DNA of 64,000 nt, taken from assembly GCA_964019135.1 (NCBI GenBank), contig OZ025248.1, positions 44,013,670 to 44,077,669 of the forward strand. The letters are read 5' to 3'. This document shows, piece by piece, positions 10,916 to 23,445 of this stretch (position 1 is its first letter; each line of letters opens with the position of its first letter). This stretch comes from Arenicola marina (lineage: Eukaryota > Annelida > Polychaeta > Arenicolidae). The notes beneath the pieces were generated by a model that saw only the letters and a program-made list of their open reading frames with translations, ran no database searches and had not been told where the DNA came from. Both the position numbers and the translations under genes were made by a program.

Positions 10916-11715
10916 CAATAGCATTAAATAATATGGATAGGTGGTACCTAAAAAATGCGAGCGTATATGTGTTAATTCAGATATTCCGAGGGGATACATC
11001 TAGATTAATATTCAAAATTAATCTCACTTCGGCTTGCCATAAAGAATATCTTTGACGGATACCATGCACGTGCTTGTGGCATATCATTCGGTTGCTTAGG
11101 AACTCCTATTGTGACGTCATGTTTATAACGTTCGATTGATGCGTTCGATTGATTCGGTTCTAGAACCAGAATTGCAGGCTGCGCAGTGGGTTTTGGTTCT
11201 GGAATATGCGGTACGAATCGAACGACACTAAAACTGGTATAAGGGTCAAGGTCGACATGTATGTTGTTACATTGCTGGGTTTGGTGTGGGGGTTGTGCAG
11301 TAAGGCCCCCCACCCCCACCCCCCTTCTCATCGCCCAAATCCGCTTGCTCAGGGCGTTTTACCGCCCAAATCCGCTCGGTCGGTGCAACCCTTTCTCAAC
11401 CCGCTCTATAAACGCACACTTTCAGAGCACCACCACCCCCCCCCCCCCCCTCCTCCCCGGGTCGCAAGTTTTTAAATATCCGCCCTATAGGGGTATCTTT
11501 TTCATCATAAGTATCTTCTTCATCACAAATATCCGCCCTCTTAGGCATCAATGCACACACCCGCGGAAGCCTTCCACCAGATTTGTATAACACTCTTTAC
11601 TGCAGTTGAAAACTCCTATAGGGCCTACTTTTTTTTCTTATGGGACCCTTTCAAGGGGGGTTCGGGGTGGGTGGGGGGTGGTGGGGGGGGGGCAAGGGGG
11701 TATTTCCGTTGGTCG
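10916..11715. other. intergenic with short repeats and C-runs
   Basis: A block of about 110 bp at 10925-11035 (TGGATAGGTGGTACCTAAAA) repeats one at 8170-8275 in the same orientation. C-runs lie at about 11305-11320 and 11433-11449. No gene seen. Confidence 0.5.
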
Positions 11716-11978
11716 GGTATAGGCTTTGGATTTCACCGTGAATTAGGAATGAGCAACCTAATTCTTCGTTAACTGCGAATGATATATTAGCCGCCGACCG
11801 TCGTGATCAATGATTTGCATTAATAGTAAACTGAGAATTTCAATACTAATAACCATGAATTGGGAAAGCGCAAATGTGTATCATGTATCCGCCCTTCCTT
11901 TGTATGCGGTGAGTTCTCCATTTAATTCATCTTGACCTGGGAATAAAGACATTTATTTTTCGTTCCTTGGAACCCCCC
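11716..11978 (+). repeat. dispersed repeat copy 1 (CACCGTGAAYTRGGAATG)
   Basis: A repeat of about 260 bp built from degenerate CGTGAACTGGGAAT subunits and ending before a C-run. A second copy lies in the same orientation at 15805-16052, also followed by a C-run. Family unknown. Confidence 0.7.
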
Positions 11979-14900
11979 CCCCCCGCCCATGCCCCCTCCC
12001 CCCTCCCCTTCCAAGTTCAGATATCAAAGGCAACCACTTTGTTCGTGGTTTTGATGTCGGAACTATAACTGTTCAAGCGACTCCGCGAGTTTGTTCGTTT
12101 ACATTTTGTTTAAACGTTGTTTTAGGTAGCGAATCATACACTTCACAATTACATTTGACCTGGTTTACTAACAACATGGGACTTTAAAATTGTCAAGCGT
12201 ACAAGACCTAAATGTCTGCCATCTTAAGTTTGTCGCGCACAGTCTTCACGCATGCGCTTTGCGACCCATATCTAGCGAAAAATGAGAACCGGTTCCGAAG
12301 TTCTGGAACTGGTGCAGGTGTCAAATCGAACGCGCAGAACTGACGGCTCTAGTTCTAGAACCAGATATGGCGCTCAATCGAATGCACCCATTTTGACGTC
12401 CAAACTACACAGCAGCCGATGGGCGGTCACCAAGAGCGCTCTGCTTGGCAACAGACATTTAGCCCGTCGCTTATAAATTAACTTTAATTTGAAGTATACA
12501 TCCAGTGTTAACATTGAATAGTTTATTCGTTAATTTTGTAAGACAGCTTATTTATTTATTAAAGACATGACGTAATAAGCTTCGACCTCTCTTTGCTTTA
12601 ATATATTTATGTACAGCTGATATTTACTCTCGAAGGTCTCATGGGGGTTGTTACGCGAAATGAAAGTCCTAAGCCTATGCTTGAAATGGACTTTGAATAT
12701 GCATGCATGTTAATCTAACCCAAACCGCCCTACGGCCTATTCAATAGGCAATCGTTGTCATAGTTACATGGCGTAGAACAATGAAACATGACGTCCAAAA
12801 GAATTGTGATTATTGATTTAAATGGCCCGCCTCGCCGCCTAGTTACGCATGCCGTTTCTTGGTCACGATATACTGATATTTATATACTTATATAGTGTAA
12901 AGAAGGAGACTGGCTCACAAGATCTGGGAAGGCTTAGGCCTATAAGCGCTAAACATTTTGCTTCGAACGTTGTATGCGAATAGGGCTATAAAGTCTCGTT
13001 CGATTAGACTTACGGTTTACTCATTTTGGGGAGAAACAAACGAAGCACGTGTTCGGAACGAGTTTAGAATCTCTGCGCACACTGGTATCCTGACTATCTG
13101 TGACGTAGGCGTGACGTGTATGTTACGCAAAGAGAGAGACTGGGAACCAGACTACCTGCGCAAAAGCCAGGCGCCGAGGGGTGGGTCCATTGCGGAAGGC
13201 CTAGCGCTATGATTAAGAATATTTATTCTTATATTAAATATATAAATATATTTGTTATTCACAAAACGGATAGATGACATATTTTTTATTCGTTTGCGCC
13301 ATCACAATGACGAATATTTGTTAAGACGGGACATTACGACTGAGAAAATAATTGTTTTTTTGCACTTCCTACCAAAACGAGGCATTATGACGTCACACGG
13401 ATTCTCCCCGGTGACAACGTTGGCGCAACGCTTCAAACAGAAAACTTACAAAAATGTTGAAACCTGGTCTTTTCGTGATCCAAAAGTGATACGAAAACAT
13501 CCAACTGGTCTTATTTTATCTTTACCATGTGGTTTTATGACGCACCCGTGTGTTGTTACGCCATGCACTGCACATTTTGACAGCGGAATGGTTAAGTCGA
13601 TCACTTGCTCTCGCCATTTTTGTTAACCGCGGAGGCACGCGAAACTCTGTGACGTCACTCTCTGCTTGGTGAACTTACGAAAGCCCGGGTGCAGGGCAAA
13701 ATTTAGACCGTTATTTTTAGCTTTCGAGTGTTTTGAAGACGGATTTTTCCTTGTATATTCCCAAAGTTCTGCGCTTCATCGCCTCCAAATATTTTCACGT
13801 ATATCTCCCATAGCCATGTTTAGTGAAATGGTACTCATAGTCTTTAGAATAAACCTGGAAAGAAATTGACTTATAGCTGCCTATGCTTCAACATGGAGCA
13901 CGTGTGTCTGTTTGTCCCCAAAACTGAAGTCTCGCGGCCCGATCGCGACAACTGTATAGCCCTATTAAACAAAAGAAGCAAGGAGACATGTTAACGCCCA
14001 GCGCATATGTGAGATAAACTAGAACTTAACTTAAACTCGTAATAATAGTAATAGCGCGAGTTTTGCATGTCGTCAGACATTTTATTTGCCATTCATTTTC
14101 ATTACCCACCCTCGGCCGGGGATAATTGAAATACACGGGTTTACACTTTGCCTTATAAGGAAGTGGCGCGGCCGAATCAGAACGAGGCTTAACCCAATTG
14201 TGAGTAAACAGTCCGCACGTGTTACATGCAGTAGGCCTGAGCCTGGGGCCTGCATGAGCATGCGTTATCAACGCTGTTTATGGCACCACACATACAATTT
14301 AGTCACAAAGTATTAAAATGTCCCGTTATATATTTATATCAGATTAGGGAGGCATTTGATCGCCGGGGTATTAGAGACAACATTAGTAGATTGGTTGGAG
14401 GGGGGGGGGGTCTGTACGTGAAAAGAATTAAGGGCTCTAGCTGAAACTGGCGATAGGGTTCTAAGAGGAGGAGGGTCTCGAGAGGTTGAGGAAAGTGACC
14501 ACCCCCGCCTTGACTAAATGGTCACCCCAAACCCCCTTGACGAAATCGTCATCGGCCGTCGCCCCCCCCCCCCCCCCCCCTACCCCCGTCTTTGACGATG
14601 TCCTGGGCAAAGCAACAAAGCTGTCGGCGGGGATTGTAAAGTCCCTTTTACACTATGTATTGTAAGGGGGTTATACCCATAAAGTTTGCTGGAATATCCT
14701 CCTCTCAAGCAATGAAGGTTCAAAAACAAAATGCATGTATGTTTTATTTTAAAATCACATTTATAAGCAAGAGTAAAGAGTCTACAAGAAAATCACAAAA
14801 GATAAAAAGAAACAGTAACATAAGACAAGTGACCAATTGATGACAGATAATTTGATACCTTATCATTTTATACTTATATACTACCTATAGCTGTACCAGT

Positions 14901-15804
14901 AGTTACTTAAATGTAGTTTAAATTATAATACTAACATACATATGCACTTATGCAGTGTAGCTCACATAGCAAACAAGGCATCTATTGAAAAAATAAATCA
15001 ACCCAGATATAGTATATACATAAATTTATAGGGAAACACAGCTTGTGTATATTGTGTATATATTGCCATATATTACCACATATGTATCTTCTATAAATCT
15101 GACATTTTTTCTAATAATATTAAATATGTATACATATATATAGATTTAATCAACTGTACCGGTACTTGATATTTAATGTCTCTTCGCAGCTTAATTTTTT
15201 TTTATACGTGAAAGTTGCATTTAACGTTATAGATAAAGTGAACTTGACTTATATCTACTTCTAACCTATCAGATGCATAAAAAATTATAACAATATTATG
15301 GTATCTTACATTATGGTTGCCATATTTATATAACTGATGAAGTCAACAGTGAAAATAATATACTGGTAAACTTAGTCATGACCTAAATTTATTAATGAAA
15401 TAAATTACTTTGAAATTAATAGTGAAATAAATTAATAGGAATTTAATAATTAAATAAATTAATATGAATTGATTAGTTCAATAAATTAATATGAACTTAA
15501 TAATTAACTAAATATATATATTTATATAATAAAGCAATATACCTGGCAGCTAGTTTGTCAAATTGGCCAGTATTAGGCTTGCTTCTTAGACCGGGACAGA
15601 ATATTTTAATGAGAGAGAGTTCTAGTTTAAATGATTCCAACGTCATATTTGGTCCAGATTAGGAGTGCTTTCCTTCAGTGGTCCTGAAATCAGGACCACT
15701 CGGAAAGCTCTTCCCCCGGCTTTCTCTTGTCTTTACCCTAACCTTTCGGCATGGTGCCAAGACAATTATGAGGTTGGGGGGGAGGGGGATTGCGTTCCTT
15801 GGGA
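11979..15804. other. intergenic, no supported gene
   Basis: No protein domain is recognised in any frame, including the 124-residue frame at 13252-13626. Holds C/G-runs (about 11981-12003, 14400-14410, 14562-14580) and a very AT-rich stretch at 14840-15540. A fragment resembling the right end of the GGGCTGTACAG-type family (CAACTGTATAGCCCTATT) lies at about 13908-13966. Confidence 0.5.
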
Positions 15805-16052
15805 ATGGGGTTTTCATTTCACCGTGAACTATGAATGAGGCAAATAATTCTTCATGAACTGGGAATGGGCTATTAGCCAAACGTCGTGATCAAGGATTTT
15901 CATTCATCGTGAACTGGGAATTTTAATATTAAATAACCGTGAATCGGGAAATTGCTATTTATATCGTGTATACGCCCTATATATGCTGAGAGTTCTCCTT
16001 TTTAATCCATCGTGACCTGGAGATAAAGAAATTTATTGTTCATGACCTGGGA
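15805..16052 (+). repeat. dispersed repeat copy 2 (CACCGTGAAYTRGGAATG)
   Basis: Second copy of the repeat at 11716-11978, sharing the subunit order and the terminal block (TTCTCCTTTTTAATCCATCG, GACCTGGAGATAAAGAAATT, GACCTGGGAACGTG), followed by a C-run at about 16058-16071. Confidence 0.7.
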
Positions 16053-16670
16053 ACGTGCCCCCCCCCCCCCCCAATTATATATAAAGGGAAAAGTATGTAT
16101 TATTGCATAAGAAGTTTGGCTATCAATATGTGTACTAGGCTAGATCTCCTTGCAAGATAGCTTTCACATTACAGCATTAATTTCCTCTATGTGAAATAGA
16201 TATCAGTGTATACAGGTGTATAATATTGGAATGCATTCGACAGCTTGTAAAGTCTGCGATGATGAGGGTCTCTTACACTCCTTGTCATGCAGTGATATAT
16301 TATTATTATATAGCCTCGCGAGACTGCTTCCTGAGTGGGTCTCCCGAGGCTAACACTGCCTTCATAACTCCAAATCAAACCTTAAAATTGATAGATTGCT
16401 GTATATCTGTTCTGAAACCATTGGCAAAACATTTAAACACTAATTGTTCAAATACTGCAAAGGTAAGTCACATTAAACTGGTTCACATACAGAAACACTT
16501 CGAAGCGCACTCACTTCAAGCTGACGGTCAATGGCACACGTGCTCTTGTTTAATCACCATCTAAAAGTAGGTCAAAATGGCCGCGGAAGTGTAAACCCGT
16601 GTTTTGGAGGGCCGCTAAACCTTGATGTCGGGCCAATAAAGTTGCCTAACGCCCCGCTAACTCGCGCTAT

Positions 16671-17913
16671 AGGGCTGTACAGTCACTTCGGGATCTTATC
16701 GAGACCCCACGAGACGGGGATACCTATGTTCTGCGTCAATGCCTAGCATCAACGGCCTGTACGTGTTGCCTACCTTCCGGTTGTTTGCCTTCACTCGCCT
16801 CATACACAAGATCGGCTAAAGCTGTTCTTGGAAGCACAACTAACCACTGAAGTTCTGTGCATATCCGAATTATAACCATCCGAGTAAATTTATGTAATGT
16901 ATGAGCGGTTAGGCAGTTGATAAACCAGAATGCGGTTGTCTCATGAGTGACTGTCAGCGTCAGGCGATATGATGTGCTGCGCGGGGTTTTCCATGTCGTA
17001 TGACGTAATAATCATCATAACGCGCGTGTCTGCGCGCGATATCTATGGTTACGTAACAACGCTCCTGATATGGACTGAGCGGGTGAGGACAATGGTGCTC
17101 CTTTTGTCGTAGAACTGTAAACATCGATGATTTGGCTCAAAATACAACGCTTTCAACGGTCTCATCGAACGTACCACATGCATTATGGAGAGATAACTGT
17201 CTTGTCTTTAACTATATTATGATTTTATAGTTAACAATGCCTGGACCAAAGGAAACAAAAAATAGTTTCACACCCACTCAATTCTTTACGCCCAAACCGC
17301 GCAGCTGGCCGGTTCCCAACACTAAAACGTTGACTACAATGAGTGCGCGTCTCGCAGTTGCAGCAAGGCACCAGCGTGATGCGCACTCGTTCTATAAGCA
17401 CGGGTTTTTTGGTTGGTCCCCAAAAGACCTAAACCGGAAACAGAACCCGCGAGAACTGTACAGCCCTATTGTTATAATAATCATCACGACTCGCATGTCT
17501 GCGCGCGGTATCTATGGCTACGTAACAACGCTCCATATATGGACTGCCCAGGCGAGGACCGTTTGTCGCAGAAATATAAACATTGATGATTTGCCTCAAA
17601 ATACAACGCTGCAAACAGCCTCGTCGAACGGACCACATGCATTATGGAGAGATAAATGTCATATCTTTAACTATATTATGATTTTATAGTTAGGAATGCC
17701 TGGACCAAAGCAAACAAAAAATAGTTTCACACCCACTCAATTCGTCACGCACAAACCGCGCAGCTTGCCGGTTCCCAACACTCAAACGTCCACTAAAATG
17801 AATGCGCGTCACACAGTTTTAGCGTGATGCGCACTCGGGCTAAGAGCAGGTGTTTTTTTGTTGGTCCCCAAAGGACCTAAACCGGAAACCCGCGAGAACT
17901 GTACAGCCCTGTT
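16671..17913 (+). mobile_element. GGGCTGTACAG-ended DNA element, complete plus tandem tail
   Basis: Left end GGGCTGTACAGTC at 16671; right ends ACTGTACAGCCC near 17464 and again near 17912. The first right end is flanked by TA on the outside and the left end by TATA, consistent with a TA target as in Tc1/mariner-like MITEs. The segment from about 17008 to 17466 is repeated directly at 17467-17913, so the element has a duplicated right half with its own right end. Frames inside have no transposase motifs: non-autonomous. Confidence 0.75.
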
Positions 17914-18051
17914 CTCTTATTCAGTTCTTCGCTAAGAATTTGTACGTGTTCCTTCACGATGGTGCCGGACATGTATGATATCCGTACAATGCAAACTCAC
18001 TGGTTGGCACGCACGACGAAAGGAGCTATGAGGGGTATGTAAGTGGGAGTG

Positions 18052-18225
18052 TCTTGTGTCGATTTTTCAAAATTCTCAGTGTCGAATGTCATTTTTTTTC
18101 ACGACATTCAGTGTCGAATGTCAATTTTTTTCTCGACGTTCCCTGTCGCTTTTTCGAAGTTCAGTGTCGTTTTTTTTTCACAAATCTGTGTCGATGTCGC
18201 TTTTTTAGATATTCAATGTCGGAAT
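18052..18225 (+). repeat. degenerate CAGTGTCGAATGTC / T-run array
   Basis: About five units of roughly 35 bp, each a TCAGTGTCG-type core followed by a run of T. Units differ in length and sequence, so the array is old. Confidence 0.75.
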
Positions 18226-18354
18226 TTGGGAGTCAAATTTTCTAAAAGCGAGCTGAGCTATCGGGCGGCCCTTCTGGTGAAGGAGACATTAAACTGATAA
18301 AACTGATTGTTCCAGGAGTAATTTATTCTTAAACAAAATTACACAAAAAGACTA

Positions 18355-18471
18355 CTCGTCAGAAAGTAAGTATCAATGATGTCAATAAACAAACTCGTCA
18401 GAAAGTAAGTATCAATGATGTCAATAAACAAACTCGTCAGAAAGTAAGTATCAATGATGTCAATAAACAAA
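18355..18471 (+). repeat. 39-bp tandem repeat, three copies
   Basis: Three apparently identical units beginning CTCGTCAGAAAGTAAGTATC and ending GATGTCAATAAACAAA. Identity between units points to recent expansion. Confidence 0.95.
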
Positions 18472-18736
18472 CTATCAAACTAAATATTATTTAAGAATTA
18501 TAGATAGTCATGTAACAAACACAATTTAACAAGCACACTATTGTTCTTATTGTTTCTAATGACACGATCGTACATTATCAACTGAGCTGTCAAAATATTC
18601 CTGCTTAACAGAACCAGCACTTATTATACATGTTATTTGCAGCATTGAACCGTTCATTGAAGCGACCTTGGCCGTTACAATGACCTCGTACATCTCTAGA
18701 CCATATTTTCACGGGATAATCCGGTTGGTTGTAGGT

Positions 18737-18986
18737 TGTCTATTCAGGACGCTTTAACCAATTCTGGTTATATCGTGTCAATGGGACAAAGAAGGGAAGG
18801 TGTAAGCATGTCCCGGGGGAAACTCCCTACTCTTTGCGAAGACAGACATGGGATGTTAATCCTGCGACCACACAGACATGGCCACAGCGGGGCGAGAACC
18901 ACCGATCCACGTGCCGTTAGGCTTTCAGGTGGCCAGAACGTTTAAAGCGAGCGCTCTAACCCACTGAGCTATTGGGGCGGCCTTCA
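18737..18986 (-). mobile_element. tRNA-derived SINE
   Basis: On the minus strand, from 18986 leftward, it reads GGCCGCCCCAATAGCTCAGT then GGGTTAGAGCG, a pol III A-box, followed about 50 nt later by a B-box-like GGTGGTTCTCGCCCC. The tRNA-like head is followed by a body (GCAAAGAGTAGGGAGTTTCC, CCAGAATTGGTTAAAGCGTCC) shared with a second copy at 43536-43735. It lacks a complete cloverleaf, so it is a SINE rather than a tRNA gene. Confidence 0.75.
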
Positions 18987-19963
18987 AGCAATAAGGAAAA
19001 TTCCAACCATCTTATGCTATGGGCAAGGTAAAGTTACTGGTATTGATACTAAGTAAATATTAACTTTTCAATATCAGAATTACGACAATGAATGGCATGT
19101 TTCTCACTTAGTCACTAAGGACATAAACTGGGGCGGACATCTTGCAACGAATGTATACATTTTTTTTATGTCATGGCATTCACACAGTCACTGCGAAAGA
19201 ACATATTATAACAAGTTACATCATCATATATATAGTTAATTAGTCCAATAAAGCCTTCTGGGGGCCGTTCCAACTGGCCGGACATACTACAACGGACATA
19301 GCACCTCATAATACGACTTAGAAATTACACGCCGGACAGTTGCAAAATCAAATATTCTTGTAGCCATGTACGTTTTTCCCTTTGGGAAGTTGTCGGCCTG
19401 TGACCCGATTAGCCCCCTCCCTCCAATCTCCAAAGAGAAAAAAAGTATCATTACTCGAGGAGCCATATAGGACTGCAGATTTACATATTTTATAACAATA
19501 ATATGCATATATCAACTTCCGCGTTTTCCCACCATATTTGAGTTTTCTACTATAAACGTGTGTACGTTAACGGGCAAGAATCGTGTAGATACCTCCATCA
19601 ACTATTCTGGGGACACGGCGCCAAGGAGCATCTCGATCTCTGGCCAAAGGTCGTCCCGGTAACGTTTTAACCCCTCTGCTGTGGGTAAATCAAATCAAAA
19701 TAGTCTTTACCCGAGAATAGAAAATTATTGTAATCGCAACGCATTTGGCATCACGTGCCTAAACAATATGCACTGTGCTTTTAATATTATACTCGATAGA
19801 GTTAAACGCTCACTCAATTGAATTCCTAAATAACCTTTGCGGGTTACTTGGATGAAATAGGGCGCTTTAACCTATGTAGGTCATATCGCGCACATGGGAA
19901 TGCTCTTTGCCAAAGATTCGATGCCACTTGGGCTGGCTGAGCAATAGCCGAAAGCGCGACCTA
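18987..19963. other. intergenic, nothing recognised
   Basis: No gene supported. Around 19868-19920 there is a weak match to the SINE body (GCGCTTTAACC...TCATATCGCGCACATGGG). Confidence 0.45.
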
Positions 19964-21556
19964 CTAGAGCGCGACCCCCGAAAGAGTGGGGGTCTCTACG
20001 GTATTTGATTTGATCTTTGATGACGTTTCCCGCTCTATTGAGGTTGCGGGAAGCAGTCCGCAGACTAACAATCGATCTGTGCACACTCCACCACAAAAAC
20101 AAAAAAAAGAACCGAAGTAAAAACACCAAACTTTTAACATTTCTGTTTTGAAAAACCGCAAACACAGAAAACAAACCTCAAGGGGGATCTCCCCGGAGTG
20201 GATCTCCACGTGGCGTTTCAGGGCGTTACTGCGCGAGAACGCCGCCTCGCACACTTTACACACGAACGGTTTGTCGCCTGTGTGCGTCTTCATGTGATCC
20301 ACCAGACCGCTTTTCCGGGGGAAGGACATCTGACACACATTGCAGCGGAAGGGTCTCTCCTCGGAGTGAGTCACCATGTGGTTGTTCAAATGCCCCTTTC
20401 TGACGAACGAGGCGGAACAGAGTTTACACTTGTGCGGCTTGAACCCGATGTGGGAAAGCACGTGGTCCCGGAGTTGCACGTTGCTGCAGAAGAAACTTGG
20501 GCAGATTTTACACATGTAAGGCTTCTCCCCCGTGTGCTTCGTCATGTGCAGGGTCAACGACTTTGACCGCACGAAGGTCGCAGAACAGACGGGACACGTG
20601 ACCGCCTTCTCCCCAGTGTGACCAATCATGTGATACTTCAAATCGCCTTTACGAGCAAAGGATGTGTCGCACGTGGGGCAGGCGAAGGGCTTCTCCCCAG
20701 TGTGCTTAGCCATGTGGAACTTCAGATGGCCACCTTGGGCGAATGGCTCGTGGCAGACCTCGCACACATAGGGCTTCTCCCCCGTGTGGGTCCTCATGTG
20801 GAGCGTCAAGTACGCCTTACACGGAAACGACGCCGAACACATTTCGCAGGGGAATGACTTTCCGCCGGTATGCGTTTTCAGGTAGTCTCTCAAATACGAT
20901 TTGTGCGTGAACGCTATGGAACAGACCATGCGGACGAATGCCTTCTCTCCAGTGTGTTTCTTCAGATGCACTCTCGGGTACTGCTTCCTCGCGAACGTCG
21001 CCGAACAAACGGTGCAGCTGAAGGGCTTCTCCCCCGTGTGGGAACTCACATGATCCGTTAAGTCGCATTTACGAACGAAGGATTTGTCGCACGTGGGGCA
21101 GGCGAAGGGCTTCTCCCCAGTGTGCTTAGCCATGTGGAACTTCAGCTGGCCACCTTGAGAGAATGCCTCGTGGCAGACCTCGCATACGTAGGGCTTCTCC
21201 CCCGTGTGGGTCCTCATATGGACCCTCAAGCTACCCGTACACGAAAACGACGCCGAACACATTTTGCAGGGGAATGGCTTTTCGCCGGTATGCGTTTTCA
21301 GGTGGTCTCTCAAATATGATTTGTGCATGAATGCTATGGAACAGACCATGCAGACAAATTCCTTCTCGCTAGTGTGTTTCTTCAGATGCAAACTCAGGTA
21401 CTGCTTCCTCGCGAACGTCGCCGAACAAACGGTGCAGCTGAAGGGCTTCTCCCCCGTGTGGGATCTCAGGTGGATCTTGAGGGAGCATTCATAGGCGAAT
21501 GCGGCCGAGCAGACCTCGCACACGTGCGATTTGGTATCCTTCTTGTGGGAACTCAT
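19964..21556 (-). CDS. 16-finger C2H2 zinc-finger protein
   Basis: A nuclear, probably DNA-binding, poly-zinc-finger protein. After an 11-residue leader (MSSHKKDTKSH) come 16 consecutive 28-residue fingers (residues 12-459) of the CX2C-X12-HX3H type with TGEKPF/Y linkers. There is no KRAB, BTB or ZAD domain in this exon. Fingers 2-6 (21020-21439) and 7-11 (20600-21019) are a tandem duplication of exactly five fingers (420 bp). Finger 8 is degenerate: the first Cys is Arg and the first His is Tyr, and its linker reads TGGKSF. After finger 16 the frame runs another 70 residues without zinc ligands. A plausible donor (CTTGAG|GTTTGT, exon edge 20177) suggests that the true exon ends there and the tail to 19964 is intronic. 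The start at 21556 is the first Met; an upstream exon cannot be excluded. DNA target unknown. Confidence 0.85.
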   Translation of the reverse strand: MSSHKKDTKSHVCEVCSAAFAYECSLKIHLRSHTGEKPFSCTVCSATFARKQYLSLHLKKHTSEKEFVCMVCSIAFMHKSYLRDHLKTHTGEKPFPCKMCSASFSCTGSLRVHMRTHTGEKPYVCEVCHEAFSQGGQLKFHMAKHTGEKPFACPTCDKSFVRKCDLTDHVSSHTGEKPFSCTVCSATFARKQYPRVHLKKHTGEKAFVRMVCSIAFTHKSYLRDYLKTHTGGKSFPCEMCSASFPCKAYLTLHMRTHTGEKPYVCEVCHEPFAQGGHLKFHMAKHTGEKPFACPTCDTSFARKGDLKYHMIGHTGEKAVTCPVCSATFVRSKSLTLHMTKHTGEKPYMCKICPSFFCSNVQLRDHVLSHIGFKPHKCKLCSASFVRKGHLNNHMVTHSEERPFRCNVCQMSFPRKSGLVDHMKTHTGDKPFVCKVCEAAFSRSNALKRHVEIHSGEIPLEVCFLCLRFFKTEMLKVWCFYFGSFFCFCGGVCTDRLLVCGLLPATSIERETSSKIKSNTVETPTLSGVAL

Positions 21557-22688
21557 GGTTTTTAGTGAGCTGGATCAATGCCTACACCTTGGAGTGTAAA
21601 GAGGTGACCTGATCAAGCGGTGGTCTTCAGGTTTGACAAGCAATAAAACAAAGGATTTCCAGTCAATCTTGTAGCCAACAGAGATACAGATGCACCACTG
21701 CAATAATATGTATACCAAGAACAGAATACACCATAACAAACTTTGCGCCCCACCAATACAGATTACCGTTCGTGACTGGATGCCCCAACTAAACGTAGGT
21801 TGTATACAGTAGACGAGGCATCAATACAGACACCTACGACTATGTAACGTTACACTAATGACACAGTATTACTACCAATACATGGTTGTTCTACCACAGG
21901 TTCTATTTCATGCATCCGTGGCGGTGTTTGCCAATCTCAGACAACGTTCAGCAATGGATCTATTCCTACTGTTACAGTGTTATGCTACAAGTTACTAATG
22001 AACCTCTCTATGTGAGAAGACACCCTGGATGTAGAAAGTAGCCCACGCAAATTCGCGAAAAATATGGGCCAAAACGTCACTCTACGGCATTTATGACTTT
22101 TACTTTAGTGTCTTCCTAGAACTTAAGAAGGTAAGTACCCTTAGTTACCCACCATGAACTTGACAAAATTGAACCTAATAGATTGGGGGATATCCAAATT
22201 CAAAATGTTGCTTTTTGCTTCGCAAAAGATAGGTGGTTGAAAATGTAAGATTTTGACGATTACGGAAGCATGCGAAGTCCGAATTGTCTTTAGCCTATAT
22301 TTTAAAGTAGATTTGGCGTTTAAGAACAAAAACCTATAAGACTTACCTGTCCAGGTAAAAAAATTATCCAGCATACATCAGCATAATCACCTTTTCATTG
22401 AAAACTGACTGGGATAAAAATATTGAGACGGATTGTTATTTCGCCGTTGGTATAGATTGTCTCCGCGTAACTGTGTAAACTTATGTGAAATGTTAGATTT
22501 GTGTATACTGCCAGTTGCCAGTGCATGTGTTATATTAGTAAATTTAGCAAATATGTATCTGTTATGTTATTTGCAAGAATAATCCACTTTTAATCTGTGC
22601 TTTGAGTCCTGGGTTGACAGGTTAGGACTCATAGAAGTCTATGAGAAGACTTAACAAGATGAATTAATTAATGTTAGCAGACGATTAT
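21557..22688. other. intergenic with a small dispersed repeat
   Basis: No gene called. About 70 bp at 22047-22115 (AATTCGCGAAAAATATGGGC through GGCATTTATGAC) is related in the same orientation to 51840-51905, so it is part of an undefined dispersed repeat. Confidence 0.45.
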
Positions 22689-23445
22689 TGTGCCTGACAG
22701 TTCCTTGGCCGGCCACTGTGCGGTACAGCAGGGGATACCGGGGTAGCGATAATGGGGGTTGTTGACGATTCAGCGACTTGTATCTTTAATTTATCCTTAT
22801 AATAGGGGATTAGTAGTTACAGTAATTACTTTGGTAAGTTAAGGTGTTTCAGCGAGGTTTCTATAGCCCAAGACATTACCAGTGGTGCTTATAATCGAAC
22901 GGAAAGGATGTAACCTGCCCGTGTCAAGGTGTCAAACGAGGTGTCAAACGACGAGGCGCTAACTTGCCTGTTTTATTGATGTAAATCGCGTCATATCGAA
23001 GTTCAGCCGTATACATGTTGATTTCCAGTATAATGGAAACCTATTCCTCTTTTCTTAAGCTTGGTCGAGTGTTTCGAAGCAGTGTTCATGTGATATTTGA
23101 GTTTGTTCACCTTAGACATAACTTTTGCCAACTAGTGAAATCTCGTGAACTAGTGCAATTACGTCACGTGACTAGCTGAGCCTATATAAAGGCGGCAGCA
23201 CATAGGCTCTGGGCAGTGTGATAACGATCACTGCACGTGCATCATCAGATAACAGAAGAACAGACTAACCAGCCACCAAGATTTGAATACGGAATAGGAC
23301 GGAATTTAAGGTGTGATCCCCTTTTAACCGCATTTTAAACAGTTATTGTGACAAGAATTTATAATCAGGAGTCTGTCCATCTACAGTCTCACTGACTTCA
23401 CCATAGATGAGCGAACGCTAGTACTAAGAAATACAGCCCGCTACA
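22689..23445 (+). mobile_element. candidate solo LTR
   Basis: A 757-bp block beginning TGTGCC and ending GCTACA, flanked on both sides by TTAT (22685-22688 and 23446-23449), with a TATA motif (CCTATATAAAGG) about 260 bp from its right end. This is the form of a solitary retrotransposon LTR left after recombination. No internal retroviral-type region adjoins it. Short ends and a 4-bp duplication can arise by chance, so the call is tentative; family and age are not assigned. Confidence 0.35.

Noticed and set aside
13252-13626. 124-residue plus-strand frame
   Set aside because: No recognisable domain; length is not exceptional for 64 kb of six-frame translation.
17237-17689. 150-residue frame inside the GGGCTGTACAG-ended element
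   Set aside because: No transposase motif; the other copies (47468-48163) do not keep the frame, so it is not selected.
18900-18986. Possible functional tRNA gene (TAGCTCAGTGGGTTAGAGCG on the minus strand)
   Set aside because: Acceptor and anticodon arms do not pair and the B-box is altered; the body continues as a SINE shared with another locus.
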